This document shows, one piece after another, positions 1 through 10,291 of a stretch of DNA of 64,000 bases. The translations under genes and the position numbers were made by a program. The DNA is from Maribacter aestuarii (GTDB taxonomy: Bacteria; Bacteroidota; Bacteroidia; Flavobacteriales; Flavobacteriaceae), in contig NZ_CP107031.2 of assembly GCF_027474845.2 (NCBI RefSeq), positions 2,494,501 to 2,558,500 of the forward strand. The letters run 5' to 3'. The notes under the pieces were generated by a model. That model did no database searches and was not told the DNA's origin. It worked only from the letters and a program-made list of their open reading frames with translations. The stretch's first letter is position 1, and every line of letters starts with the position of its first letter.

Positions 1-2097
1 AAGGAAACATTAGCTCCAATATCCGGTGTATCCGTTTCAACCAATAAAGGTACGTTCACATCTACCAATGCTTTGGGTGAGTTTAGAATAAAAGTAAGTT
101 TGGGTGAAACGCTAATTTTTGAGGATGCCCGAATAGAAACCGTTAGGTATCGCATAAAGAATGATGATGACATCCAAATTCGGGTAGAAGGTTACGGTGG
201 CCCATCCGTTCAAAAAAGAGAAACCAGTAGTATATCAAATAGGGCGGCTTCTTTGCATCAGGCGTTCTTAGATTCAGCCGTTTACTATAAGAAAGAAAAC
301 ATAGCAAAGAGTATTGATTTTATAGCAAAATCAATAGAACAGTTAGGTGACAGGGGCAATAAAAAGGAATTGGCAAGGTCGCTCACCGCTTTAGGGGAGG
401 TCTATCTGTATCATCAGCAATATGACTTGGCCATAGATAATTTTGAGGACGCCCTGGAAGCCAACAAGACTATCGCCACTGCCTTACTGTTGGGAAAGAC
501 CTATGTCACGAACAAGGACTTCAAAAAAGCTGTAGAAATTTTGCAACCCCTTTTGGAAATGAAAAATATGGTGCCTTTTCAAAGTGTCTCCCTCTTTGAA
601 ACGTTGGGGGATGCTAATATAGGTGAGAACAAGGTTAGGGTGGCCTTGGATTTTTATAATGAGGGACTAAAAGTGGCCAAAAAGAATCAGATAACCCCCA
701 AAATGACGGACCTGAATTCAAAGATTGCCGATGCCTATGCTCAGGACAACCAACTAATGGAAGCCGAAGCGTATTATGGTAACTCCCTACAATTGGCCAG
801 CAAACTTGCACCTAAAAGAGCCTTGCAGGAAAAAGAAAAGGTTGCCGACTTCTACAACAAGAAGAGCCAATATAATGAGGAAATAGCCATTCGCAAGAAC
901 AGTCTAGAGGAATTGAATAGGTTAAAATCGCCAAAAAAAGATGACACCCGAACAGATTTGGGCGATACCATCACCACACAACGCATAAATTATAAAATTG
1001 CCAATGCCTATATTGCCCAGGATAAGTACAACGAGGCAATTCCCTATCTAGAAAGAAGTATCGTAGAGGCCGACTCGGAAGATGATTTAATAGTCCAGAA
1101 AGACGCTACTAGAAAACTGTCCGAAGTATATGAGTATAAAGGAGATTTTAACAGGGCGTTGGAAACCTACCAATCCTATGTTGCACTCGTTGATACATTA
1201 TATGTGCGCAAAGAGCAGGAAATTTCAAGGGCAGCGCGGTTCAATAGAGAAATAGCTTCTACACAAAGTAGGATTACCGGATTGGAGCAGGAGCGGGAAC
1301 TTTCCCAAAGCAAATACGATTTGGCATTGACCGAGCAGGAACTAGCTGAAGAAAGTTATAAAAGGCAGCGTTGGATTATCTATTCCCTGATTTTCGGTAT
1401 AGTTCTAACAGGTTTGGCGGCCTTCTTTTTCTATAGGAGCAACCAGCAACAAAAACTGACCAATAATCTTTTAGCCTTAAAATCGCTACGCTCGCAAATG
1501 AACCCGCATTTTATCTTTAATGCTTTAAATTCTGTTAATAATTTCATTGCCAAAAGTGATGAAAGAAGCGCTAACAGGTATTTGAGTGAGTTCTCCACAT
1601 TAATGCGATGTGTTTTAGAAAATTCGGAAGAAGACTTTATTCCGTTGGATAAAGAACTGGAATTATTGGAGCTTTACGTGAAATTGGAGCATTCCCGTTT
1701 TCCAGATAAGTTTGATTATGTAATTGAGATAGATGACAACTTGGATGTTGCCTCCTATCAGATTCCCCCAATGTTGCTTCAACCTTATATAGAAAATGCC
1801 ATTTGGCATGGTTTACGGTATAAGGAGGAGAAAGGCGTTTTGAAGATAAAAGTGGAATCGAAGGATGTTAAGAGTGTTGAGGTCCGAATTACGGATGATG
1901 GTATTGGTAGAAAAAAGTCCGCTAGCCTAAAAACACAAAATCAGAAAAAACAGAAATCAAAAGGAATGGGCAATATTCAACAACGGGTGGCTATCCTGAA
2001 TGACATGTACGGGGATAAAGTAGCGGTTACGATTGCGGATTTGAAAAATGACAGTACCGGTACAAAGGTAATTTTCACTTTAAAAAAAGACAAATGA
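1..2097 (+). CDS. LytS-type sensor histidine kinase with N-terminal TPR region (5' partial)
   Basis: The frame is open from base 1, so the start lies upstream of the window; 698 residues are visible. The first ~50 residues resemble a carboxypeptidase-regulatory-like beta domain (GVSVSTNKGTFTSTNALGEF). A long TPR-type helical region follows, then a coiled coil, one membrane helix (WIIYSLIFGIVLTGLAAFFF) and a His_kinase/HATPase_c module. The phosphoacceptor motif is MNPHFIFNALNSVNNF, and the ATP-binding N box is in LQPYIENAIWHGL. The stop overlaps the next ATG by 4 bp (ATGA), so kinase and LytTR regulator are translationally coupled. This is the two-component architecture common in Flavobacteriaceae, with a large N-terminal sensory region. 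The signal sensed is unknown. Confidence 0.9.
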   Translation, partial: KETLAPISGVSVSTNKGTFTSTNALGEFRIKVSLGETLIFEDARIETVRYRIKNDDDIQIRVEGYGGPSVQKRETSSISNRAASLHQAFLDSAVYYKKENIAKSIDFIAKSIEQLGDRGNKKELARSLTALGEVYLYHQQYDLAIDNFEDALEANKTIATALLLGKTYVTNKDFKKAVEILQPLLEMKNMVPFQSVSLFETLGDANIGENKVRVALDFYNEGLKVAKKNQITPKMTDLNSKIADAYAQDNQLMEAEAYYGNSLQLASKLAPKRALQEKEKVADFYNKKSQYNEEIAIRKNSLEELNRLKSPKKDDTRTDLGDTITTQRINYKIANAYIAQDKYNEAIPYLERSIVEADSEDDLIVQKDATRKLSEVYEYKGDFNRALETYQSYVALVDTLYVRKEQEISRAARFNREIASTQSRITGLEQERELSQSKYDLALTEQELAEESYKRQRWIIYSLIFGIVLTGLAAFFFYRSNQQQKLTNNLLALKSLRSQMNPHFIFNALNSVNNFIAKSDERSANRYLSEFSTLMRCVLENSEEDFIPLDKELELLELYVKLEHSRFPDKFDYVIEIDDNLDVASYQIPPMLLQPYIENAIWHGLRYKEEKGVLKIKVESKDVKSVEVRITDDGIGRKKSASLKTQNQKKQKSKGMGNIQQRVAILNDMYGDKVAVTIADLKNDSTGTKVIFTLKKDK

Positions 2098-2825
2098 TCT
2101 TAAAAGCCATATTAGTAGAGGATGAAGCCAATAGTAGGGAAATCCTTAGAAACTACTTGAAGAAATATTGTCCTAAAGTTGAACTGGTAGGAGAGGCGTC
2201 TTCTATAAAAGAAGCTCTGGAAATCATAAGAATGCAGGAATTAGATCTTGTTTTTCTAGATATTGAGATGCCTTTTGGAAATGCCTTTGACTTATTGGAG
2301 AAAGTTCCTGATCGTACGTTCGAAACTGTCTTCGTAACCGCTTACGACCATTATGCAAAGGATGCCCTTAACAGTCATGCCGCTTACTATTTAATGAAAC
2401 CTATAAATATTGATGAGCTTATAAAGTCCGTAAATTATGTGTTGGAGGTGAAAGAAAGGGAAAACACCTTACAGGAAAAAGTTTTAAATTCGAATACGCG
2501 GTGTATAGAAGGTAAACTTACCCTTCCGCAACAGGATGGTTTTCAAGTCTTAAATGTTTCGGAAATACTATATTGTAAGGCCGATGATAATTATACTGAA
2601 ATCTACTTGGAAAATAAAAAACTGTTGGTAAGCAAAACCTTGAAGTATTTTGAAGATGCCCTTTCAGAATTTCCGTTTGCGAGGATACATAAATCTTATT
2701 TGGTAAATGTAAACGAGGTCGTTAAATACAGAAAAGGGAAAGGGGGAAGCGTAATCATTTCCAATGGAAAGGAACTCATGGTTTCTGCTTCCAAAAAGAA
2801 GGACTTTCTTTCGTTCTATGACTAA
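2094..2825 (+). CDS. LytTR-family response regulator
   Basis: 243 residues. The N-terminal receiver domain has the acidic pair near the start (VEDE) and the phosphoacceptor Asp in LVFLDIEMPF (about residue 57). The C-terminal LytTR DNA-binding domain occupies about residues 140-240 (YCKADDNYTEIYLENKK, RIHKSYLVNVNEV). It overlaps the kinase gene by 4 bp and is its cognate partner by position. LytTR proteins bind direct repeats at target promoters; no target site was identified here. Confidence 0.95.
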   Translation: MILKAILVEDEANSREILRNYLKKYCPKVELVGEASSIKEALEIIRMQELDLVFLDIEMPFGNAFDLLEKVPDRTFETVFVTAYDHYAKDALNSHAAYYLMKPINIDELIKSVNYVLEVKERENTLQEKVLNSNTRCIEGKLTLPQQDGFQVLNVSEILYCKADDNYTEIYLENKKLLVSKTLKYFEDALSEFPFARIHKSYLVNVNEVVKYRKGKGGSVIISNGKELMVSASKKKDFLSFYD

Positions 2826-2840
2826 AATAATCCGATTAAA

Positions 2841-3353
2841 ATGATAATGGAAGTAAGAGGTAAAACACCTAAAATTGGGCAAGATTGCTACATCGCAGAA
2901 AATGCCACTATAGTTGGCGATGTCGTCATTGGAAATCAGTGCAGCATTTGGTTCAACACCGTTTTGAGGGGAGACGTAAACTTTATAAAAATAGGGAACA
3001 AGGTAAACATACAAGATGGTGCCGTTGTTCATTGTACCTATAAGAAAGCGTCTACCACAATCGGCAATAACGTTTCCATTGGTCATAACGCCATTGTACA
3101 TGGTTGTACCATTCATGATGATGTTCTGGTAGGCATGGGAAGCATTATTATGGATGATTGTGTTGTGGAGAGTAACAGCATTATTGCCGCTGGGGCAGTC
3201 TTGACCAGAGGCACCCATGTGCCGTCCGGGAGTATATTTGCAGGAATGCCGGCAAAAAAAATAAAGGATATTAGTCCAGAACTAAGCTCAGGCGAGATTA
3301 ATCGCATAGCAGAGGCCTATATAATATATTCAGGCTGGTTCAAGAAAAATTGA
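2841..3353 (+). CDS. Gamma-carbonic anhydrase family protein (left-handed beta-helix)
   Basis: 170 residues of hexapeptide-repeat sequence forming a trimeric left-handed beta helix. The conserved gamma-CA elements are visible: LRGD, then IQDGAVVH with the first metal-ligand His, then IGHNAIVHGC with the other two. This is the YrdA/PaaY/CaiE-like group, whose members bind Zn or Fe and show variable carbonic anhydrase or thioesterase activity. It follows the regulator gene by 15 bp and may be co-transcribed. Physiological substrate not determined. Confidence 0.9.
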   Translation: MIMEVRGKTPKIGQDCYIAENATIVGDVVIGNQCSIWFNTVLRGDVNFIKIGNKVNIQDGAVVHCTYKKASTTIGNNVSIGHNAIVHGCTIHDDVLVGMGSIIMDDCVVESNSIIAAGAVLTRGTHVPSGSIFAGMPAKKIKDISPELSSGEINRIAEAYIIYSGWFKKN

Positions 3354-3412
3354 TGTCTACCTAAGGAAAAAATCTTGGAACTTAGAATGTACTGGGGTTT
3401 CATGCTTTCCCG

Positions 3413-3443
3413 TTTGCACTTGATTTATAATACCTTATTTTTG
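3413..3443 (+). promoter_or_regulatory. Bacteroidetes-type promoter of fabD
   Basis: TTTG at 3413-3416 (-33 element), a 19-nt spacer, and TATTTTTG at 3436-3443, matching the TAnnTTTG -7 element. The fabD ATG is 20 nt further on. Spacing and both elements fit the known Bacteroidetes housekeeping sigma consensus. Confidence 0.7.
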
Positions 3444-3463
3444 ATTTATAAAAAGTACTTCAA

Positions 3464-4348
3464 ATGAACGCATACATATTCCCCGGACAAGGTGCCCAAT
3501 TCGTGGGTATGGGACTGGACCTATACGAGAAATTCCCCGTAGCAAAGGAATTGTTTGAGCAAGCCAATTCCATATTAGGATTTTCTATTACCGATATCAT
3601 GTTTCACGGTACTGCGGATGGTTTACAGGAAACTAAGGTTACGCAACCTGCCATTTTTCTTCATTCGGTAGTATTGTCAAAAGTCATGGGGGATTCCTTT
3701 AAACCCGATATGGTTGCGGGACATTCTTTAGGGGAGTTTTCCGCTTTGGTCGCTAACGGAGCATTGAGCTTTGAAGATGGTCTAAAATTGGTCTCCCAAA
3801 GAGCATTGGCCATGCAAAAAGCCTGTGAAATGGTATCCGGCACAATGGCCGCTGTATTACGATTGGACGATGAGGTAGTGGAAAAAATTTGTGAAGAAAC
3901 CGAAGGTATTGTAGTTCCTGCAAATTATAACTGTCCAGGACAGTTGGTAATTTCTGGGGAGGTCGAGGCAATCGCTGTGGCTTGTGAAAAACTTAAGGAT
4001 GCCGGTGCACGTAGGGCCATGGTTTTACCTGTGGGAGGCGCTTTTCATTCGCCTTTGATGGCTCCGGCCAAAGAAGAATTGGCGGCAGCCATAGAAAAAA
4101 CAGAATTTGCAATACCAAATTGTCCTATTTATCAGAATGTCTCCATAACTGCAATAACAAGTCCAGACGAAATTAAAAAGAATTTGATTGCACAATTGAC
4201 CGCTCCGGTAAAGTGGACCCAGAGTGTGCAGCAGATGATAAAAGACGGGGCAAAAGTGTTTACGGAGATAGGACCAGGAAAAGTACTTCAAGGATTGGTC
4301 ATTAAAATTGATTCTACGGTTGAGACAACCGCCCCGACCTTTGACTAA
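3464..4348 (+). CDS. fabD: Malonyl CoA-acyl carrier protein transacylase
   Basis: 294 residues, the usual FabD length. It transfers malonyl from CoA to ACP to start type II fatty-acid elongation in the cytoplasm. Visible motifs are the N-terminal FPGQGAQFVGMG, the nucleophile Ser in VAGHSLGEFSALVA, and the catalytic His in GGAFHSPLMAPAKEEL. It has its own promoter 20 nt upstream and does not sit in a fab cluster here. Confidence 0.96.
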   Translation: MNAYIFPGQGAQFVGMGLDLYEKFPVAKELFEQANSILGFSITDIMFHGTADGLQETKVTQPAIFLHSVVLSKVMGDSFKPDMVAGHSLGEFSALVANGALSFEDGLKLVSQRALAMQKACEMVSGTMAAVLRLDDEVVEKICEETEGIVVPANYNCPGQLVISGEVEAIAVACEKLKDAGARRAMVLPVGGAFHSPLMAPAKEELAAAIEKTEFAIPNCPIYQNVSITAITSPDEIKKNLIAQLTAPVKWTQSVQQMIKDGAKVFTEIGPGKVLQGLVIKIDSTVETTAPTFD

Positions 4349-4503
4349 AATTGGTTTTCCTTTCTAATCTGTATTTCAACCGAAAAACCCTTTTTTAAAC
4401 TGTTAATTAAAGGATTAGCTATTTTTTTTAGTAATATTGACTCCCAACTTTTGCCGAACAGTGTACGGATAACAAATTGTCTTTAGCAATTTAGACTAGT
4501 GCT

Positions 4504-7500
4504 ATGAAAATGAAAGATTATAATTTCCTTCGAAATACTTTAGAAAAAGGTAGTTTTCAAAAATCATTTTATCTTTTTGTTCTAATATTCGTTTTTGGTG
4601 CGTTAGGAAGCATTCAAGCGCAATCAGTATCTATCAGTGCTTCACAACCTAATGCAGATGAAGATGGCCCAGTTAATGGACAATATATCGTTAACGTTAC
4701 AGATGGAACACCTGGAACTCCCTATACAATTAATTTGGCAGTGGACGCCGCGAGTACTGCGGTTGTAGTTGATGATTATACTTCTTTGCCAACCACAGTT
4801 AATATTCTTACTAATCTTGTGGGTAGTGGTAGCGCATTTATTAACCTAAATGTAGTAGATGATAATGTAGTCGAAGCTACTGAAAATGTTATTTTGAATA
4901 TTGTAGGAAGTAACCCTGCTTTATTGGTAGGAACAGGTTCGGCGACCGTAAACATTACTGACGATGATGTTGCTGGTGTTAATGTGTCAACAATTAGTGG
5001 AGATACAGGAGAGGATGGGACCACAGCTACTTTTACAGTAACCTTGGAGAGTCAGCCCACTAATCCTGTGGCAATAGCTTTGAGTAGTAATAATACGGCC
5101 GAGGGAACTGTGCCAGCTTCAGTAATCATTCCCGTAGCTTCTTGGAATACTGGAACAATCGTAACTGTAACCGGTGTCGATGATTTTTTCATTGATGGAG
5201 ATATTAATTATTCAATAATAACTGGTAATGTTACCTCCACAGATACAAACTATAATGCACTTAACGGTGGCGATGTTGCCAATGTTGCTGTCACTAATAA
5301 TGATAATGATGTAGCTGGTGTAAATGTTAATGCCACAACGGGAACAACTACCGAGGCTGGTGGCACCGCTACCTTTATTTATACCTTAACAAGCCAACCT
5401 ACGGATAATGTGGTATTAGAGGTAGATCAATACGATAACACGGAAACTAGCGGACCATCAACAATAACTATTACTCCATCCGATTGGAATACTGGAGTGC
5501 CTTTAACTATTATTGGTTTAGATGACGATATTATTGATGGAGATATTGATGATGATATTAGAGTGCGTATAGACAATTCTGAAGATTCAGATTACGATTC
5601 ATTGAATAATGGCGATGTTCCGGACATAGTAGTTACTAATCAAGATGATGACGTTGCGGGCGTAAACGTATCTGCTATAAGTGGAAATACTACCGAGGCG
5701 GGCGGGACGGCCACTTTTACGGTAACCCTCGAAAGTCAACCAACAAATAATGTGACCATTGCCCTGTCAAGTAGTGATACGAGTGAGGGAACTGTTGCAG
5801 CCTCGGTGGTAAAGACACCTGCCAACTGGAATTTGGCTACAGCAGTGACTGTAACCGGCGTTGACGATGCGGAGGTTGACGGTGATGTAGCCTATACAAT
5901 AATAACGGGCAACGTAACTTCGGGTGATGCGAACTATAACGCCCTTAACGGTGGCGATGTTGGGAATGTCGCTGTCATTAATACGGATAATGATGCTATC
6001 GGAGTAAACATATCGCCCATTAGTGGAAATACAACGGAAGGAGGAGGTAGTGCAACTTTTACGGTAACCTTAGACAGTCAACCAACCAATAATGTCACCA
6101 TTGCCTTGTCAAGTAGTGATACTAGTGAAGGTACAGTTCCTGCTTCGGTCGTAAAAACGCCAGCCAACTGGAATTTGGCTACACCAGTGACTGTAACCGG
6201 CGTTGACGATACGGTGGTGGATGGTGATGTAGCATATACAATAGTAACGGGCAACGTAACTTCGGGTGATGCGAACTATAATGCCCTTAACGGTGGCGAT
6301 GTTGGGAATGTCGCTGTCATCAATACGGATAATGATACGGTTGGTGTGAACGTATCGGCTATAAGCGGGAATACGACCGAAGCGGGCGGGATAGCCACAT
6401 TTTCGGTAACCCTAGACAGTCAACCGTCCAATGATGTGACGATTGCACTTTCAAGTAGTGATACTGGTGAAGGTACAGTTCCTGCTTCGGTCGTAAAAAC
6501 GCCAGCGAACTGGGATAGTAATACCGTTATCACCGTAACCGGTGTTGACGACACCATAGTTGATGGGGACGTAGCTTATACTATAGTAACGGGCAACGTA
6601 ACTTCGGGTGATGCCAATTACAATACACTAAATGGTGGCGATGTTTCTGATGTTGCGGTCACCAATATTGATGATGATGTTGCTAGTATTACCATATCGG
6701 ACGTAGCGGTCAATGAGGACGTGTCCTCCGGTAATTTGGTATTCAACGTTGTCCTTGATATTGCGGTTGCAGGTGGTACAACGGTTGGATATTCTTTTGC
6801 AAACGGTACGGCCATTGGGGGAGGAACAGACTTTACGGCCAACCCTGGTTTCTTGACTTTTGATGGAACAGCCGGAGAAATAGAAACGATTACGGTTGCC
6901 ATTAATAATGATCAAATATTGGAGGAAACCGAGAACTTCACCGTTCAGCTGGGCTTGCCCAGTAACGGTGTTAATCTTAGTGGTAGCGGTACAGCTACGG
7001 GAACTATTAACGACGACGACAACTGCGCTCCTGCACCAATCCTAGATACAAGTATATCTACAGTTTTTTGCGATGTTATTGATAGAAGTCTTAATGATTA
7101 TACTAGCACATCACCTCCTGCCGGAACGGTCTTAACATGGAGCACACTCTCCGACCCCCTAAACGAAAATGCTTATTTATCCGCTGCACAGGTTGCAAAT
7201 CCTCCTAACGACGGATCTTATTTCGGTTTCTTTTTGGATGATAATGGTACGCCAAATAATTTTGACGATGATTGTGCCAGTGGAACGATTGAAGTAGAGT
7301 TAACTTTAAACACTACACCCGAGGAACCAGTTGGCACGGGAAATGAAAGATGCGGACCAGGGACGGTGCTCTTAACAGCAACTACATCTAGCGCCGGAGC
7401 ATCTTTAAATTGGTACAGTTCCCCAGACTCGGATTCGCCTATCGGTAACGGTAATAGTTTCACGACACCTTCCATTAGCGCTACGACCTCATTTTATGTA

Positions 7501-9285
7501 GAGGCCGAAGAGAATAATTGTATTACAGGAAGAGTTGAGGTTGTCGCAACTGTAGGTTTTCAAGCATCCGCGGGTACACCCAGTAATGCCTCTATCTGCA
7601 GTATTCCCGAAAATGGTCCTACTATTTTGGACTTGGATGACAGATTAGCAGGTGAAGGTGCTGGTACATGGGCAATCACGACTGATTCATCGGGAAGTTT
7701 GACAATCGGGCCTTCCAATATCATCGATTTTAGAAACCTGCCTACGGGGAATTATGTCTTTACTTTTACGACCACAGGATCAACAGCTCCTTGTGAAAAT
7801 GTTTCATCGGAAGTCACGATTTCAGTGAGTGATTGTGATACGGACGAAGATGGTGACGGTTTGTTTGGTGGTGACGAGGCAACTTTGGGAACTGACCCAA
7901 ATAACCCTGATACGGACGGGGATGGAATAGAGGACGGGGAAGAGGTTGGTCCGGACGTAGATAATCCTTTGGATGAGGATAATGATGGTATTATTGATGC
8001 CCTAGATTCCAATGTTTTGGATTCCGATAACGATGGTGTAAATGACCAACAAGACCCGGCGAACGGTAATTCATGTATTCCCAGTAGGGCGAACGGAGTC
8101 TGTGATTTTGACGGGGACACCATAACAGATGCGGACGAAATAGCCAATGGAAGTAATCCGGACGATCCTTGCGATCCCAATGCCGATAGTCCTACGTGTA
8201 TTCCTATTGACTTGGCAATTGCAAAAGAAGTGGATAATGAAAATGCGGCCATTGGAGACACAGTCGTATTTACGATTACAATAAGTAATCCGGAAGATAG
8301 GACAGCTTCGAACATCATCGTTGGTGACCTGTTGGAGACAGGCTTTGAGTTTGTTTCCAGTAACCCATCTGCAGGAAGTTATTCAGAAATTACGGGGGAA
8401 TGGAACAACTTTGAGATTGCTTCTTTGAGTAGTGAAACATTGCAAATAACGGCACTTGTAGTAGAAGGATCGAGTTATTCGAACACAGCAGAACTGTTAT
8501 CCTCTTTACCTTTAGATGATAATGAAGCTAATAACATAGCTACGGTACAGGTGGTCCCAGATTTACCTGAAGGGATTGATCTGGTCATTCGGAAGACAGT
8601 TGATAATAGAGCGCCTTTGGTAGGGGAACAAATTACTTTTATCATAAGTGTTGAGAATCAATCTGAAGATGGTGCGGTTATTAGTAATATAGAAGTTGAA
8701 GACCTTATACCTACTGGTCCTGAGGCCCGCTTCGTTTATGTAAGTGATCTTGCTAGCGTTGGATTATATAACCCAACGACAGGGATATGGGCCATAGAAT
8801 CTTTAGCGGTAGGCGAGCAGAACATCGCAACCTTACAAATTACGGTATCGGTACCAAGAGAAGGAATTTTTGTAAATACAGCCACCTTAATAAGGTCATC
8901 TCCAATTGATGGTAATCCTGGAAATAATGAGAGTTTTGTTGATGTAACCGTTAGTATTCCCACCGCTGCTAATCCTGGTTTCCTCTTCAACCAATTTTCA
9001 CCTAATGGAGATAACTCCAATGATGTGCTACGGATAAATCTTAGGGACGCCAATACTGGATTGGATGCGGGAATAAATTATAAGATTGTAGTTCACGATA
9101 GATATGGAAACTTAGTATTTGAAGGAGAAGATTCTGTTCCGGAAAACTCACAAAGGGTCACCGATGTTTGGGACGGAACCTATAACGGTAAGGATGTTCC
9201 AAAAGGAACCTATTTTTATATTTTAAACTACGACATAGGTGCAGGTCCTACCATTGACAAAGGCTGGATTCAACTTATCAGATAA
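4504..9285 (+). CDS. Giant Calx-beta/DUF11 surface protein with T9SS type B sorting domain
   Basis: 1593 residues. A signal peptide ends near GSIQAQ (about residue 40). A first Calx-beta domain is followed by five tandem 114-residue Calx-beta-like repeats at residues 157-726 (starting VAGVNV.., each ending ..NVAVxNxDND), then another Calx-beta domain ending near residue 840. After two Ig-like/PKD-like segments comes a Ca-binding thrombospondin-3-like stretch (DTDGDGIEDGEE, DSDNDGVNDQQDP), two DUF11 repeats (from IDLAIAKEVDN and IDLVIRKTVDN) and a C-terminal gliding-type sorting domain (NQFSPNGDNSNDVLRI ... KGTYFYILNYDIG). The protein should be secreted by the T9SS and remain at the cell surface. 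The next gene, 6 bp on, encodes the PorP/SprF partner typical of type B cargo. The ligand is unknown; adhesion or gliding is an inference. Confidence 0.92.
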   Translation: MKMKDYNFLRNTLEKGSFQKSFYLFVLIFVFGALGSIQAQSVSISASQPNADEDGPVNGQYIVNVTDGTPGTPYTINLAVDAASTAVVVDDYTSLPTTVNILTNLVGSGSAFINLNVVDDNVVEATENVILNIVGSNPALLVGTGSATVNITDDDVAGVNVSTISGDTGEDGTTATFTVTLESQPTNPVAIALSSNNTAEGTVPASVIIPVASWNTGTIVTVTGVDDFFIDGDINYSIITGNVTSTDTNYNALNGGDVANVAVTNNDNDVAGVNVNATTGTTTEAGGTATFIYTLTSQPTDNVVLEVDQYDNTETSGPSTITITPSDWNTGVPLTIIGLDDDIIDGDIDDDIRVRIDNSEDSDYDSLNNGDVPDIVVTNQDDDVAGVNVSAISGNTTEAGGTATFTVTLESQPTNNVTIALSSSDTSEGTVAASVVKTPANWNLATAVTVTGVDDAEVDGDVAYTIITGNVTSGDANYNALNGGDVGNVAVINTDNDAIGVNISPISGNTTEGGGSATFTVTLDSQPTNNVTIALSSSDTSEGTVPASVVKTPANWNLATPVTVTGVDDTVVDGDVAYTIVTGNVTSGDANYNALNGGDVGNVAVINTDNDTVGVNVSAISGNTTEAGGIATFSVTLDSQPSNDVTIALSSSDTGEGTVPASVVKTPANWDSNTVITVTGVDDTIVDGDVAYTIVTGNVTSGDANYNTLNGGDVSDVAVTNIDDDVASITISDVAVNEDVSSGNLVFNVVLDIAVAGGTTVGYSFANGTAIGGGTDFTANPGFLTFDGTAGEIETITVAINNDQILEETENFTVQLGLPSNGVNLSGSGTATGTINDDDNCAPAPILDTSISTVFCDVIDRSLNDYTSTSPPAGTVLTWSTLSDPLNENAYLSAAQVANPPNDGSYFGFFLDDNGTPNNFDDDCASGTIEVELTLNTTPEEPVGTGNERCGPGTVLLTATTSSAGASLNWYSSPDSDSPIGNGNSFTTPSISATTSFYVEAEENNCITGRVEVVATVGFQASAGTPSNASICSIPENGPTILDLDDRLAGEGAGTWAITTDSSGSLTIGPSNIIDFRNLPTGNYVFTFTTTGSTAPCENVSSEVTISVSDCDTDEDGDGLFGGDEATLGTDPNNPDTDGDGIEDGEEVGPDVDNPLDEDNDGIIDALDSNVLDSDNDGVNDQQDPANGNSCIPSRANGVCDFDGDTITDADEIANGSNPDDPCDPNADSPTCIPIDLAIAKEVDNENAAIGDTVVFTITISNPEDRTASNIIVGDLLETGFEFVSSNPSAGSYSEITGEWNNFEIASLSSETLQITALVVEGSSYSNTAELLSSLPLDDNEANNIATVQVVPDLPEGIDLVIRKTVDNRAPLVGEQITFIISVENQSEDGAVISNIEVEDLIPTGPEARFVYVSDLASVGLYNPTTGIWAIESLAVGEQNIATLQITVSVPREGIFVNTATLIRSSPIDGNPGNNESFVDVTVSIPTAANPGFLFNQFSPNGDNSNDVLRINLRDANTGLDAGINYKIVVHDRYGNLVFEGEDSVPENSQRVTDVWDGTYNGKDVPKGTYFYILNYDIGAGPTIDKGWIQLIR
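4972..6681 (+). repeat. Five tandem 342-bp coding repeats
   Basis: Units start at 4972, 5314, 5656, 5998 and 6340, and the following domain starts at 6682, so every unit is exactly 342 bp (114 codons). Units 3-5 are nearly identical over long stretches of DNA (for example GGCAACGTAACTTCGGGTGA recurs). Units 1-2 are more diverged. Confidence 0.9.
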
Positions 9286-9291
9286 ATTTTT

Positions 9292-10281
9292 ATGGAGCTA
9301 AAAATTGTAAGGTCAAAATATATCCTACAAACCGCATTTGTTTGCCTATTTGTGTTTTGCTGTAGTGCGGTTGTAGCACAAAAAGAACCCCAGTACACAC
9401 AGTATATGTACAATATAGGGAGCTTCAACCCAGCTTATGTCGGTTCTGTGGCAAGCCCAGAGATTGCGGCCTTGTATAGGGCGCAGTGGATCGATATTCC
9501 TGGCGCACCCAGAACAATAAGAATTGGTGCAAACCTACCTATGAGCAATGGAAAACACGGTTTTGGATTAAACGTAGTAAACGATCAACTGGGTCCTGTT
9601 ACACAGACCTATTTTGATTTGTCCTACTCTTTTCAAGTAAATCTATCGGCTGAGACTTATCTTTCTTTTGGCCTGGATGTTGGTGGGTCGGCCCTGAATG
9701 TGGATTTTTCCAAAGGAACTTTTGAAAACCCAGGAGAACCTTTGAACAACCAAATGATCAGTAATTTTTATCCGACCATAGGGGCCGGTTTATTTATGTA
9801 TAGTGACGATTGGTACTTGGGTGCTTCGGCACCTAACTTCTTAACTGAAGGCATCTATAATGACGAAGTGGCCACGGTGGTAGATGATAGGTTGCAATTT
9901 AATTTTATTGGGGGCTATGTTTTTGGACTTTCGGAAAATTTAAAGTTCAAGCCCGCTTTTTTAATCAATGCAATAAGTGGAAACCCCGTAAACATAAACG
10001 TTTCTACGAATTTTTTAATTTCTGATAAATTTACTGCCGGAATATCCTATAGGGTCAACAACGCTTTTAGTGGATTGGCAGGATTTCAGGTTGCCCCAAG
10101 TACGTTTATAGGGTATTCCTACGATTATAATACTAATTTATTAGGTGACTTTAATAACGGTTCCCACGAAGTAATTGTTAAGTTCTATTTAGGAACTAGT
10201 GGGGAAAATAGGTCCAAAAAAGTGAAGGATAAGGAATTGAAGAACAAACCAAAACAAATTGATAGTCCAAGATTCTTCTAA
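9292..10281 (+). CDS. PorP/SprF family type IX secretion membrane protein
   Basis: 329 residues with a signal peptide (CSAVVAQKEPQYTQYMYN) followed by a PorP/SprF beta-barrel sequence. The hallmark start QYTQYMYNIGSFNPAYVGS and later amphipathic strands are clear. Family members sit in the outer membrane and assist secretion or anchoring of one partner cargo protein. Here the partner is almost certainly the type B cargo protein encoded 6 bp upstream. The OmpA-family gene starts 10 bp downstream, giving a three-gene operon. It is probably not the general gliding SprF, because such cargo-sprF-ompA triplets exist in many copies per genome. Confidence 0.93.
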   Translation: MELKIVRSKYILQTAFVCLFVFCCSAVVAQKEPQYTQYMYNIGSFNPAYVGSVASPEIAALYRAQWIDIPGAPRTIRIGANLPMSNGKHGFGLNVVNDQLGPVTQTYFDLSYSFQVNLSAETYLSFGLDVGGSALNVDFSKGTFENPGEPLNNQMISNFYPTIGAGLFMYSDDWYLGASAPNFLTEGIYNDEVATVVDDRLQFNFIGGYVFGLSENLKFKPAFLINAISGNPVNINVSTNFLISDKFTAGISYRVNNAFSGLAGFQVAPSTFIGYSYDYNTNLLGDFNNGSHEVIVKFYLGTSGENRSKKVKDKELKNKPKQIDSPRFF

Positions 10282-10291
10282 AGCAACGATT

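Noticed and set aside
2664..3218. 184-codon minus-strand frame opposite the LytTR and gamma-CA genes
   Set aside because: Lies antisense to two clearly real genes and has no recognisable domain.
7752..8318. 188-codon minus-strand frame inside the surface-protein gene
   Set aside because: Low-complexity Ser-rich shadow of the Asp/Gly-rich Ca-binding repeats.
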